Positions 18,424 to 27,964 of a stretch of 40,134 nt of DNA are shown piece by piece; positions within the stretch are counted from its first letter, which is position 1, and each line of letters starts with the position of its first letter. Origin of the DNA: an uncultured Arthrobacter sp. (GTDB lineage: Bacteria; Actinomycetota; Actinomycetes; Actinomycetales; Micrococcaceae); the NCBI RefSeq assembly GCF_947493765.1, contig NZ_CANLSZ010000011.1:1-40134 (forward strand). The letters run 5' to 3'. The position numbers and the translations under genes are program-made. A model generated the notes under the pieces. That model was not told where the DNA came from. It was given only the letters and a program-made list of their open reading frames with translations, and ran no database searches.

Positions 18424-19851
18424 TCAGCGTTCGGCCCGCACGAGCTGGTAACCGGCCTCGTCGAAGACGACCGTGTAGTCGGTCTCCGGATAGAGCTGCT
18501 CGGCGTGGGCCTCGGCGTCGGCGGGACGCACCGGACCCCAGCTCCAGTCGTCGGCGTCCACGATCAGGTAGTCGGGCGCGGGATTGGTGTTCCCGATCCA
18601 GTACACCCGTGCGTCGGGGACCAGGTAGGCCATCAGGACCACGCCGCTCTCCACGGAGGCGCCCTCGTCGACGAGCTCCAGCATGCGGTGCGCTGCATCC
18701 CAGCGCTCCGACTGCCGGTAGGTCTCCGGCTCCGCGAGGACGGCGAACTGCTGGGCGGGCAGGAGGACCAGGCTCGCGGCGGCGGCGAGGGGCACCCCGA
18801 GCAGCGACGCGGTGCGGGTCGTCGGGCGGGAACTCGTGCGGAGCGCGTGGACGCCGTCCACCAGGGCCAGGAACAGGACCGGCATGAGGACCGCGCTGTA
18901 GTGCCACTCGGGCCCCCAGTACCCCTCCTGGCTCGAGGCGAATCTCCACAGGAGGGTGGGCAGCAGCACCAGGGCCAGGGACGAGCGCAGGAAGAGGAAG
19001 CCCCCGGCGAGCAGGAGGAGCAGGAGAGAGTGGTACTTGGCGGGCCCGGAGACGAGATCGACGACGGCGGAGGCGGGATCCGCGAGCATCCCGCCGACGT
19101 CGATCCGGTCCGAGTAGTCGTACTGCCCGCCGGTGTTGAGTGCCGGCAGGATCAGCGCGACCGACAGGACGAGCCACAGCGCGCCCCAGGCCGCGAGCCA
19201 CAGACCTGCGACCGAGCGCAGCCGCCAGGCGATCACGAGGCCGAGCATGATCACCGTGAGCCCGAGATCCTCCTTGACGAGGACCAGCAGGCCGCCCCAG
19301 ACGACGGCGGGCACCACGCGGCGGCGCAGGACGGCCTCGAGGGCCAGCGCCAGGAGCGGGACGGCGAAGGCGATCTCGTGGAACTGCGCCGCCACCGCCG
19401 ACTGCAGTCCCCAGGAGAGCGCATATGCGAGACCGACGACGATCCCCGGCGCCGTCCCGAGGAGGCGTATCGCGGTCCGCGATACGACGGCCACGGACAC
19501 TCCGAAGAGGAGATTCTGCACCACCAGGAGCGTCAGGGCCGACGGCGCCACCGCATAGGCCGGTCCCAGCAGGACCAGCAGCGGATGGAAGTGGTCGCCG
19601 AGCAGATTGAAGCCCTCGCCCTTGATGGGCACGATCGGAGCGCCCGGCCCGGCGTAGGCCTTCGCGAGCTGCGTGAAGATCCCGAGATCCCACGACGGCG
19701 ACGCGAGGCGGTACCACTGGGTGAGGGAGAAGAGGGTGTAGAGCAGGGTGGCGCCGAGACCCGTCAGCCAGGCGGCGCCGGGCTGGTGACGCCCGGCGGC
19801 CGGCACACGCGTGCGCAGGGTCCGGTCCACCACACGGGTCACTGCGTTCAC
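18424..19851 (-). CDS. DUF2079 polytopic membrane protein
   Basis: The 475-aa integral membrane protein has about ten hydrophobic helices. The region [20 protein letters not shown]...[17 protein letters not shown] is characteristic of DUF2079, a family distantly related in layout to GT-C glycosyltransferases. The conserved Asp and the DHFHP block in the first extracytoplasmic loop fit that idea, but no reaction is established. The GTG at 19851 overlaps the stop of the sterol-carrier-like gene in GTGA, which decides the start over the longer open frame. Confidence 0.85.
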   Translation of the reverse strand: MNAVTRVVDRTLRTRVPAAGRHQPGAAWLTGLGATLLYTLFSLTQWYRLASPSWDLGIFTQLAKAYAGPGAPIVPIKGEGFNLLGDHFHPLLVLLGPAYAVAPSALTLLVVQNLLFGVSVAVVSRTAIRLLGTAPGIVVGLAYALSWGLQSAVAAQFHEIAFAVPLLALALEAVLRRRVVPAVVWGGLLVLVKEDLGLTVIMLGLVIAWRLRSVAGLWLAAWGALWLVLSVALILPALNTGGQYDYSDRIDVGGMLADPASAVVDLVSGPAKYHSLLLLLLAGGFLFLRSSLALVLLPTLLWRFASSQEGYWGPEWHYSAVLMPVLFLALVDGVHALRTSSRPTTRTASLLGVPLAAAASLVLLPAQQFAVLAEPETYRQSERWDAAHRMLELVDEGASVESGVVLMAYLVPDARVYWIGNTNPAPDYLIVDADDWSWGPVRPADAEAHAEQLYPETDYTVVFDEAGYQLVRAER

Positions 19852-20207
19852 CACCGCGCGAAGGGCAGCCACGGGCTGAGGTCGGCACGCTGGCCCGACG
19901 CCGCGATCCTGCCGGCCGCCACCGCGTCCGCCCACGTCAGGGAACCCGTGACCAGGGCCAGCCAGGTGGCGGCGTCCGTCTCCACGACGTTCGGCGGGGT
20001 GCCGCGCGTGTGGCGCGGACCCTCCACGCACTGGGTGACACCGAAGGGAGGCACACGGACCTCCACGCTGTTGCCGGGAGCCAGCTCGGCCAGTTCCTCG
20101 AGCGTGAACCGTACGGCCGTGGCGAGCTCGGCACGGCCGGCGGCCCCTGCGGCGACCTGCTCGAGCGCCAGCCGGCCGTCCTGCGCCGTGATGCGTCGTC
20201 GCGCCAT
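19848..20207 (-). CDS. Sterol-carrier-family (SCP2-like) small protein
   Basis: The 119-aa soluble protein resembles the SCP2-like domain also found at the C terminus of maleylpyruvate-isomerase-type proteins. Features include an [23 protein letters not shown] segment and a repeated strand-helix end with [24 protein letters not shown]. In that motif the final [15 protein letters not shown] is the typical lipid-tunnel edge. A hydrophobic ligand is likely but unknown. The ATG at 20207 has a nearby GGAG and lies 13 bases after the asparaginase stop. Its own stop overlaps the DUF2079 start. Confidence 0.8.
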   Translation of the reverse strand: MARRRITAQDGRLALEQVAAGAAGRAELATAVRFTLEELAELAPGNSVEVRVPPFGVTQCVEGPRHTRGTPPNVVETDAATWLALVTGSLTWADAVAAGRIAASGQRADLSPWLPFARW

Positions 20208-20220
20208 CGGTCCGCCGCTC

Positions 20221-21225
20221 CTAGTCGAGCAGCGCCATGACCGGCGCGGCGAGCCGGAGGCTGCCCACGGGCAGTCCTCCGCCGAGGACCGGCGGGACCA
20301 CCCGTTCCAGGACCGCTCCGACGGCGTCCGCGTCGATCGCACCGGTAGCGGCGAGGAGGGTCAGGCCCACGAGGGTTGCGGCGCGCGAGTTCCCGTCGAG
20401 CACCTTCAGGGCCAGCGCGGCCCCGGACGGCGCGCCGAGGACCAGCACGCCCTCCGCCCCGCTCTTGGCCAGGATCCCGAGCTCCTCCATGACCACGGAG
20501 TTCTCCATGCCGCGTCCGTGGACCGCCCAGGGGTAGTCCAGCATCGCGGTGGTGATGGTTGCCGCCCGGGCGTCCGCATGCTTGTCGGAGGGCGCCTTGG
20601 CCATCTTCCCGATTCCCCGGGCCAGGCCGGTCAGCGAGACCGCGGCCACGGGAGCGCCGCAGCCGTCCACACCCCAGGCCGCCACGGATTCCTCCGTGTA
20701 CTCCTCGATGACCTCGGCCACGGACCGCTGGAGCGGGTGGGCCGGATCCAGGTATGTCGCGGTGTCCCAGCCGTTCTCCACGCACGCCCAGAGGAACGCC
20801 GCGTGCTTCCCGGAGCAGTTGAACGCGATGCGCTGCTTCCCCTTGCCGGCGCGCACCAGCTCGTTGCGCGCCGCCTCGTCCTGGGGCCAGTCCGCGGGGC
20901 ACTGCAGGTGCTCCTCGGTGAGGGAGGCGGCGTCGAGCATGGTCCGGACCACGTCCATGTGCTCAGTGCCGGCCACGTGGCTCGCAGCGGCGAGCGCCAC
21001 CTGCGGTCCGCGCAGCGGCACGCCGGCCTTCATGCTGGCGAGGGCCTGGAACGGTTTGAGGGTGGAGCGCGGGAAGATCGGGCTGGTGATGTCCCCGAGT
21101 TCGGTGACCACGGAACCGTCGGACGCCAGGACCACGGCCGAGCCGATGTGGCGGGACTCGGTGAAGCCGTTGCGTTCGAGGACGGCGAGGTCCACGGCGT
21201 CCGCCGTGGTGAAGGTGGAGGGCAT
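20221..21225 (-). CDS. L-asparaginase, Rhizobium etli (AnsA/Asparaginase_II) type
   Basis: The 334-aa protein belongs to the Asparaginase_II family, unrelated to the E. coli type II enzyme despite the name. The nucleophile region is FPRS54-T-L-K57-PFQ, the Ser-x-x-Lys arrangement known from R. etli AnsA. Also visible are [11 protein letters not shown] and [10 protein letters not shown] with Cys and Lys residues that fit the metal-site region. It should hydrolyse asparagine to aspartate and ammonia in the cytoplasm; no signal peptide is seen. The ATG at 21225 is preferred; one at 21243 would add 6 aa. It heads a four-gene run down to 17892. Confidence 0.9.
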   Translation of the reverse strand: MPSTFTTADAVDLAVLERNGFTESRHIGSAVVLASDGSVVTELGDITSPIFPRSTLKPFQALASMKAGVPLRGPQVALAAASHVAGTEHMDVVRTMLDAASLTEEHLQCPADWPQDEAARNELVRAGKGKQRIAFNCSGKHAAFLWACVENGWDTATYLDPAHPLQRSVAEVIEEYTEESVAAWGVDGCGAPVAAVSLTGLARGIGKMAKAPSDKHADARAATITTAMLDYPWAVHGRGMENSVVMEELGILAKSGAEGVLVLGAPSGAALALKVLDGNSRAATLVGLTLLAATGAIDADAVGAVLERVVPPVLGGGLPVGSLRLAAPVMALLD

Positions 21226-21288
21226 GCGTCCAGTATTCACCATGTCCTGCGGCCGTCGGTGCCTGTTCGTGTACGGCGCCCGGCACGA

Positions 21289-21327
21289 CTGCGCCCACCG
21301 GAGGGAACGGACATCCGGTGGGCGCAG
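21289..21327. terminator. 14-base perfect hairpin downstream of the molybdoenzyme gene
   Basis: CTGCGCCCACCGGA (21289-21302) is perfectly complementary to TCCGGTGGGCGCAG (21314-21327), loop 11 bases. It lies 57 bases past the stop of the minus-strand oxidoreductase gene and 64 bases before the asparaginase start. It probably ends the former transcript. There is no U-tract on the minus strand. Confidence 0.6.
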
Positions 21328-21383
21328 ATCGTTCGGAGCGGGACGCTCCGGGTCTGAGGAGAGGCAGAACCTGGGTGTCGGGC

Positions 21384-23033
21384 TCAGTCCACCGTGAACT
21401 GCACGAGCTGCCAGCCCGATGCGCCGTCGGGCACGGTCTCGGCCCGCTCGTCGGTCTGGAGACCGTCGACGGCGTCGGTGGCGCGGGCGCGGATCGTGTG
21501 GAGCCCTGCGTCGAGCGTGACCGCGTGGGACCACTGCCGCCAGGTGTCCACGGAGGCTTCCGCGGCGAGGTCCACGGCCTCCCAGGCGCCGTCGTCCACC
21601 GAGACCTCGACCTTCGTGATACCCCGCTGCTGGGACCATGCGACACCGCCGATCATCACCTGACCGGCGTCGACCGAGGCGAACGGCTTGGGGACCTCGA
21701 CGCGGGTCATGGTCTTGATGGGACCGCGCTCGGCCCAGCCGCGGTCCGACCAGTAGGCCGTGGCGTCGGCGAAGCGGGTCACCTCGAGATCCACCACCCA
21801 CTTGGTGGCCGAGACGTAGCCGTAGAGCCCGGGTACCACCATGCGCACGGGGAAGCCGTGCTCGGCCGGCAGCGGTTCGTCGTTCATCGCGACGGCGAGG
21901 ATCGCGTCGCGGTCGTCCTGCAGGACGGGCAGGGGAGTGGAGGCGCTGAAGCCGTCGGAGCTCGTGGAGAGGACCATGTCGGCGCCGTCGAGGGGGCGGG
22001 CGCGGGCGAGGACCTCGCGCAGGGGGTAGCCGAGCCATTTCGCGGTGCCCACGAGGCCGCCGCCCACCGGGTTGGAGACGCACGTCAGGGTGATGTGGCG
22101 TTCGATGAGGTCGGCGTCGAGCAGGTCCTGGAAGGAGAGTTCGAACTCCTCCTCGACCATCCCGTGCACCCGCAGCACCCAGTCCTCGGCACTGAGCTGG
22201 GGCACGCTCAGCGCCGTGTCGATCCGGTAGAAGTCGCTGTTCGGGGTGACGAAGGAGGTGACGCCCTCCACGGGCGACTGGACGCCGTCGGGCAGCGGGG
22301 GTGCGGGGCTCGCAGGAGCCGGGAACCGCAGGCTGTCCCGGGCGGCGGCGAGATTGCTGCGGGCGCCGGCGAGGAGGCGGCCTCCGCCGGCCGCGGCAGC
22401 CGCGACGACGGCGGTCACGCCCGCCGCGGCGAAGAAGCCGCGGCGTGAGGTGGCGTGACCGGGCGTCCCCGCGGAGCTGGTGGACCCCGTGCGGGGGAGT
22501 TCGTCGCCGGGCGCGGCACCGGCTGCGGCCTCGGGCGCCTCGGAGCTCTCCGTGCCGGTCGGGCGGGTCGCGGCGTCGTCGGCGCGGTGCAGCCGGGCGA
22601 CGAGCCAGCGGAGAGCGAGCAGCCCGGCGGCGGTGCCGATCACGGTCGGGATCATGTCCGGGAGGGAGGCCCCTGCGCGGGTGAGCACGGCGGCGAGGAT
22701 GATCGCACCCATGAGGAGCACCCCGGCGGCGCCGAGCACCCACCGGCGGTAGGCCACGACGCCCAGCACGGCGGCGAGGAGCGCGATCGTCACGCCCATG
22801 CCCACCAGGAGGGCGAGCTTGTCGTTGGTCCCGAAGGTCTCGATCGCGAAGTCCTTCATCCAGGACGGCGTGAAGTCGATGAAGGTGGAGCCCATCGCGA
22901 TGACCGGGGTTGCGCTGGCGCGGAAGAATGCGCCCACGAGCTCGGCGACACCGAGCACCTGGCCCGCGGCGATGATGCCGGCGAGCGCGGCCAGGACGGT
23001 GCTGCCGCGGCGTCCTCTGGTGGAATGTGTCAT
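21384..23033 (-). CDS. Membrane-anchored molybdopterin-dependent oxidoreductase (sulfite-oxidase fold)
   Basis: The 549-aa protein has an N-terminal membrane block of four or five helices (about 1-145), a disordered Ser/Glu linker, and an internal twin-arginine motif R197-R198-GFF followed by another hydrophobic segment. The soluble catalytic part follows. That part has the sulfite-oxidase-type molybdopterin domain, with likely Mo ligand C318 in TLTCVSNPVGGGLVGTAKW. A C-terminal Mo-co dimerisation domain ends in ARATDAVDGLQT. The electron donor or substrate cannot be read from the sequence. The internal RR motif suggests the catalytic half is exported by Tat while the front helices anchor it. 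The ATG at 23033 is 105 bases from divergent purD. Confidence 0.9.
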   Translation of the reverse strand: MTHSTRGRRGSTVLAALAGIIAAGQVLGVAELVGAFFRASATPVIAMGSTFIDFTPSWMKDFAIETFGTNDKLALLVGMGVTIALLAAVLGVVAYRRWVLGAAGVLLMGAIILAAVLTRAGASLPDMIPTVIGTAAGLLALRWLVARLHRADDAATRPTGTESSEAPEAAAGAAPGDELPRTGSTSSAGTPGHATSRRGFFAAAGVTAVVAAAAAGGGRLLAGARSNLAAARDSLRFPAPASPAPPLPDGVQSPVEGVTSFVTPNSDFYRIDTALSVPQLSAEDWVLRVHGMVEEEFELSFQDLLDADLIERHITLTCVSNPVGGGLVGTAKWLGYPLREVLARARPLDGADMVLSTSSDGFSASTPLPVLQDDRDAILAVAMNDEPLPAEHGFPVRMVVPGLYGYVSATKWVVDLEVTRFADATAYWSDRGWAERGPIKTMTRVEVPKPFASVDAGQVMIGGVAWSQQRGITKVEVSVDDGAWEAVDLAAEASVDTWRQWSHAVTLDAGLHTIRARATDAVDGLQTDERAETVPDGASGWQLVQFTVD

Positions 23034-23124
23034 GCCGGGTATTCGGAGGGGCGCGGCAACAGTATGGGTGGCGGCAGGCTCCGTAACAGGTACCCGGGCT
23101 CTGGGTGGGCCGGAAGCCCTCCAG

Positions 23125-23141
23125 TACGCTGTCCTACTGTG
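23125..23141 (+). promoter_or_regulatory. Possible promoter for a leaderless purD transcript
   Basis: TACGCT at 23125-23130 could be a -10 element. The purD GTG begins at 23139, 8 bases later, where transcription would start. No ribosome site precedes the GTG. A leaderless mRNA, common in actinobacteria, would explain both. The -35 (near 23102-23107) is poor. Confidence 0.35.
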
Positions 23142-24436
23142 AAGATTCTCGTGCTGGGCCCCGGCGGCCGCGAACACGCCATCGTCCGTGCTCTGCTTGC
23201 CGACCCGTTCGTCGCGGAGGTGCATGCGGCCCCCGGCAACGCGGGGATCGCCCAGGACGTGACCGCGCACCAGCTCGACGCCGGCGATCCCGCCGCCGTC
23301 ACGGAGCTGGCCCGTGGGCTCGGCGTGCACCTCGTGGTCATCGGCCCGGAAGCACCGCTCGTGGCCGGGGTCGCCGACGCCCTCATCGAGGCCGGGATCC
23401 CCGTGTTCGGTCCCACCCGGGCCGCGGCGCAGCTCGAGGAGTCCAAGGCCTTCGCGAAGCAGGTCATGGCCGCAGCCGATGTCCCCACGGCGATGGCGCG
23501 CGTGGCCACCACCGAGGAGCAGGCCGACGAGGCCCTCAGTACCTTCGGAGCCCCCTACGTGGTGAAGGACGACGGACTCGCCGCCGGCAAGGGCGTGGTC
23601 GTCACGGACGATCCGGACGAGGCGCGGGCGCACGCGGCAGCCTGCTTCCGGGCCGGGAGCGCCGTGGTCATCGAGGAGTACCTCGACGGACCGGAGGTCT
23701 CCCTGTTCGTCCTCTCCGACGGGCGCACCGTGGTCCCGCTGGCGCCCGCGCAGGACTTCAAACGCATCCGCGACGGGGACCAGGGCCCCAACACCGGGGG
23801 CATGGGTGCTTACTCGCCGCTCGACTGGGTGCCCACGAGCCTCGTCGCCGACGTCGTCACCCGGGTGGCCCAGCCGGTGATCGACGAGATGGCCCATCGG
23901 GGAACCCCGTTCGCCGGCGTCCTTTACATCGGCCTGGCACTTTCCTCCCGCGGCATGCGCGTCATCGAGTTCAACGTCCGTTTCGGCGATCCCGAGACCC
24001 AGGCCGTGCTCGCGCGACTGACCACTCCGCTCGGGGGCGTGCTGCTCGCGGCGGCCAGGGGCACCCTCGAGGACCTGGACCCGCTGAACTGGTCGCCGAA
24101 GACCGCCGTCGCCGTGGTGCTGGCCTCGGAGAACTACCCGGACGCACCGGTCACGGGCCGCCGCATCCGCGGGCTGAAGAAGGCCGCCGCCGTCGAGGGG
24201 GCACGGGTCCTCCACGCGGGCACGGCACTCCAGGACGGGCATATGGTCAGTGCGGGCGGCCGGGTGCTCACCGTCGTCGGGCTGGGGGCCTCGCTCGAGG
24301 ACGCACGCGCCACCGTCTACGAGGCCCTGGGCCGCATCTCGCTGGAGGGCGCGCAGTTCCGCACGGACATCGCACTGAAGGCCGCCCGCCACGAGATCGG
24401 TGCCGCGCTCGCCGGCGGGCCCTACGGCACGACGCC

Positions 24437-24440
<4 letters not shown>
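23139..24440 (+). CDS. purD: Phosphoribosylamine-glycine ligase (GAR synthetase)
   Basis: The 433-aa ATP-grasp enzyme joins phosphoribosylamine and glycine, step two of purine synthesis and directly after PurF. Signatures are VLGPGGREHAIV at the N terminus, VIGPEAPLV, VVKDDGLAAGKGVVV, VIEEYLDGPEVSLFV and GGMGAYSP. The length is typical. The start is a GTG at 23139, the only one that begins at the KILVLGPGG strand. Its stop overlaps the purC GTG (GTGA). Confidence 0.97.
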
Positions 24441-25336
<896 letters not shown>

Positions 25337-25396
25337 CAGGAGCCTGTTCGTGGCCGGATCCGCGGTGGAGCTCCGGCCGGTTCAGCCCCGAACGAC

Positions 25397-25429
25397 GGAG
25401 GACCCGCCGGCTGCCGCCGGGGGTCCTCC
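25397..25429 (+). terminator. Hairpin terminator of purD-purC
   Basis: GGAGGACCC (25397-25405) is the exact complement of GGGTCCTCC (25421-25429). The loop between them is GC-rich and could extend the stem. It follows purC by 61 bases. The drop in base composition starts right after it, so the island appears to have entered just downstream without damaging the operon. Confidence 0.72.
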
Positions 25430-25438
25430 ACTTCCATC

Positions 25439-25449
25439 GGTCGAGGTCC
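25439..25449. repeat. 11-base sequence shared with the right edge (possible attachment repeat, left copy)
   Basis: GGTCGAGGTCC here recurs in the same direction at 40122-40132. This copy sits exactly at the composition break after the purC terminator. The match is short and the right copy is at the end of the visible sequence, so coincidence in GC-rich DNA is quite possible. Confidence 0.25.
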
Positions 25450-25520
25450 TTGCAGGTTACTCGAAGCATGGTTGCCACAAAGTTGATCAGCTTGCGACCA
25501 TCGCGGCCGTACTAAAACGG

Positions 25521-25871
25521 ATGGATTTGCGCCACATCAAGCCGCGTTCGTCCCAGCCTATGCCGAAGACGCAGCGTTACCGCCTTGCCGATCGCTTCAC
25601 GGCCGACGAGCTGGCTCAACTCGTCGCTCGCTATCAAGCCGGCGAAATGAGCACGGCATTGGCTCGCGAAAGCGGTATCGCCAAGTCGAGCTTCCTACGC
25701 CTGCTCGCCGAGCACGGTGTTCCTTCCAGGCCTCGCGGTCTGACGCCAGCCAAAGAGAATGAGCTTCGTCGGCTCCGCAAGCAGGGGATGATCATCCGTG
25801 AGATTGCCAAGCACGTTGGCTGTAGTTACGACACTGCTCGAATTTTTCTACTGCACGGTACTGGAAGGTAG
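25521..25871 (+). CDS. Small helix-turn-helix protein, recombinase- or transposase-like DNA-binding part
   Basis: The protein is about 116 aa from an ATG at 25521; a second in-frame ATG is at 25560, and the frame stays open further upstream into the purC terminator. It carries two helix-turn-helix-like segments: ELAQLVARYQAGEMSTALAR with SGIAKSSFLRLLAEHGV, then ENELRRLRKQGMIIREIAKH with VGCSYDTARIFLLHG. The second resembles the Hin/resolvase C-terminal DNA-binding domain. No catalytic resolvase or integrase domain is present, so it may be a remnant, a stand-alone regulator, or a relic of whatever inserted the island. No ribosome site decides the start. It converges on qatD with 21 bases between stops. 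Confidence 0.55.
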   Translation: MDLRHIKPRSSQPMPKTQRYRLADRFTADELAQLVARYQAGEMSTALARESGIAKSSFLRLLAEHGVPSRPRGLTPAKENELRRLRKQGMIIREIAKHVGCSYDTARIFLLHGTGR

Positions 25872-25892
25872 CAGTTTCGCGAAGGGTCTAGA

Positions 25893-26666
25893 TCAGTTCC
25901 GTGCGGCAGACAGCATGCGCTGGACAGGATTCGGGAGCAATGCTCCAACTTTGACCTCATCTACCAGATGAGAGAAGTTGACCCAGGTCTGCTGGCGGAT
26001 CTTTTCAGTCGTTGTTCCGTGCAGTCTGGCGAGCGCTGTTTCGACATCAGCAATAGCGCCAGGCTGCCTGGGCGATGAAGAACTGCGGTCTCCGGATGGA
26101 TGATCAGTCTCTACTAGGAGTCGATCAAGCGGGATCATCACTAGATCCTCTACATGTTGCATGTTGGCGGCATTTACAGAGAATCGGCAACCAAGATCGA
26201 GGGCGCGTTTTGTTTGGGTTTCCGTGCCTCGCCACCAGTGGAGTACTGCTCCCTTAACTCTTATGGTTTCCAAGGCTTCAAGCGTTCGCCCCGTAGCGCC
26301 TGAGCTATGAACGGACAGAATTCTGGGGGTTTCCTGTAGATGTGTGAGGATCGACCGGAAGACCCTGTCTTGGTCTGCCATCGGTACTTTGGATCGACCA
26401 TCAAGTCCCACCTCACTGACATAAGCACTCGATGATATGAGTTCTGCGAACTTGGACGGATCGTAGGAGCTTTGTGCTTCGGCGATGCCAGGGTGACAGC
26501 CCACCCCCCAGATGGTGACCTGATCGTTCCGGTCTTTGACGCTCTTGTATTCGTCGAGTGTCCTGGTGGCCGCAAAAACGACCGCGCCTAGTCGCTCAAG
26601 GTCGGTTGCACCGGTATTTGGGCTAACGTGCGCGTGAAGATCAAGGGGGGGAAGCGATCTGGTCAT
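25893..26666 (-). CDS. qatD: QatD, TatD-family metal-dependent nuclease of the Qat antiphage system
   Basis: The 257-aa protein has the TatD hydrolase pattern of metal ligands: H-x-H in LDLHAHVSP, Glu in SEVGLDGRSK, His in LSVHSSGA, His in VLHWWRG, and Asp in VETDHPSGD. TatD enzymes are divalent-metal deoxyribonucleases. In Qat systems the TatD-like subunit is essential for defence in tested cases. It is the last gene of qatABCD; its ATG overlaps the qatC stop in ATGA (26663-26666). A housekeeping TatD role is less likely given the operon and island composition. Confidence 0.88.
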   Translation of the reverse strand: MTRSLPPLDLHAHVSPNTGATDLERLGAVVFAATRTLDEYKSVKDRNDQVTIWGVGCHPGIAEAQSSYDPSKFAELISSSAYVSEVGLDGRSKVPMADQDRVFRSILTHLQETPRILSVHSSGATGRTLEALETIRVKGAVLHWWRGTETQTKRALDLGCRFSVNAANMQHVEDLVMIPLDRLLVETDHPSGDRSSSSPRQPGAIADVETALARLHGTTTEKIRQQTWVNFSHLVDEVKVGALLPNPVQRMLSAARN

Positions 26667-27964
26667 CCGAGGAGACTCCTGAGTTCTTCGATGCCTCGCT
26701 GGCAGAGTGTCAGAGCGTCCTTTGCGGCATAATCTTGGGGCAACGACATTGTCATCACGTCACGTGGACGGATGCCGCGACGGGCAAAGTCACGCATGGG
26801 TTCCACGATGGACTTCTGCTTGACGAATGCGCTGAACTGGCCGCTAGTGTCATCGACGAGGTAGGTAGTCTTGTCCGCCACTCCTGAGGCAGTGAACGAC
26901 GACTTTCTTACAAGGCAGCCAAAGCACACCCCACAAGAGGAGCCTGCTGGCGCGCCGCTATAGCGCGCATCCGTGTGTGAGCAAGAGTTGGTTGCAGAGA
27001 GATACGCCGATGCTGCGTCGGCACCAATCGCACCTGCGACTAGTTGAAACATGTCCCCTTTAGTGAGGCCCTCGAAGGGATTTTCAATTTCTCCATGACC
27101 TCCAACGCTTTGCATCAATTCGCTCAATCCACGAAGGAACCGGGGGTGGGTTGTGTGCGTGGACAGGCTGCCGCGTCGATCAGCTCCAAGAGGAGGGTTA
27201 AGTGATGCGAAACCGTTCTCGGGGATCCATAGTTTCGAGTTGGCCCGTTCAGCCACGGCAAGTCCAAGGGCGAGGAATAACAACGAACGCGATCGACTGG
27301 AAGGCTCATCTCGGAATGCGGTCCCATCGAGCCGTTTAGAGCCGCGGTGAAGTCTGAATTGGTGATGAACTTGCCGTACTCCCGGCGCAAATCCTCCGAT
27401 TGAGGTCACGATGTTCTGCTGAACAGGCGAGAGTGCGGTCGAGCTGAACTGAGAGACTAAAGCATGGGATTTGCCTTCACCAAGCTCTATCGCTGACAGC
27501 AGGGCGCCGGCAGCCGAGTCGGCGCCACCACTAAGGAGTACCGTACGATCGAAATGTTGCTCGTCGAGAGGGAGTACACCATCCTCAGGGGCTGTGGCTT
27601 GTGCAAACTGAAAAACCCAGCGATCGCCAGACAGGAATCCAACCAACTGACTGAGCTGCCGCGCGTGCGAGTTCCAGGCGGCGGGATCATTAACCTCGAC
27701 TGTGATATCGAAGTCGCGGACGTTCCAGCTCGATCCTCCACCCTCGCGGAGCACAGATCTATCCGCGCCGAAAACAGCTAGTGCAATCCGCACCAGATCC
27801 ACATTCAGCGGGTTAACGGCTCCGAGTCCGCCCAAATGAGGGTCGACCGATCCCACAAATGTTGATCGTCCATCTCGTGTCCACAGGAACGTTTCGTCAT
27901 AGCCGCCGTTTTGTTGAGCTGCCTCAGCGTTAGCTTCAGAGATAGTCAGTAGTATCCGGGTCAT
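26663..27964 (-). CDS. qatC: QatC, QueC-like enzyme of the Qat antiphage system
   Basis: The 433-aa protein contains a PP-loop ATP pyrophosphatase motif SGGADS (145-150) and a zinc-site pattern C328...C344-x2-C347-x2-C350 (SCGVCFGC), both characteristic of QueC, which makes the 7-deazaguanine precursor preQ0. It is about twice as long as QueC, with a 140-residue N-terminal extension and a C-terminal tail. No other queuosine-pathway genes (queD, queE, queF) are nearby, so a base- or protein-modifying role in defence is likelier than tRNA modification. It overlaps qatB (ATGA, 27961-27964) and qatD by 4 bases each. Confidence 0.9.
   Translation of the reverse strand: MTRILLTISEANAEAAQQNGGYDETFLWTRDGRSTFVGSVDPHLGGLGAVNPLNVDLVRIALAVFGADRSVLREGGGSSWNVRDFDITVEVNDPAAWNSHARQLSQLVGFLSGDRWVFQFAQATAPEDGVLPLDEQHFDRTVLLSGGADSAAGALLSAIELGEGKSHALVSQFSSTALSPVQQNIVTSIGGFAPGVRQVHHQFRLHRGSKRLDGTAFRDEPSSRSRSLLFLALGLAVAERANSKLWIPENGFASLNPPLGADRRGSLSTHTTHPRFLRGLSELMQSVGGHGEIENPFEGLTKGDMFQLVAGAIGADAASAYLSATNSCSHTDARYSGAPAGSSCGVCFGCLVRKSSFTASGVADKTTYLVDDTSGQFSAFVKQKSIVEPMRDFARRGIRPRDVMTMSLPQDYAAKDALTLCQRGIEELRSLLG

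Noticed and set aside
18190..21357. A 1055-codon plus-strand open frame
   Set aside because: It is antisense to four genes with clear motifs or membrane helices and shows only low-complexity His/Gly/Arg sequence.
23105..24436. Open frame upstream of the purC GTG within purD
   Set aside because: It is the purD sequence read in another frame; protein-like sequence starts only at the purC GTG.
25337..25520. tRNA gene as island insertion site
   Set aside because: No cloverleaf, T-loop or CCA-end pattern could be found on either strand.
25893..26666. Housekeeping TatD nuclease
   Set aside because: It is co-translated with qatC and has island-type composition.
26663..27964. Housekeeping queuosine enzyme QueC
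   Set aside because: The protein is about twice QueC length, lies inside a qat operon, and no queuosine partners are nearby.
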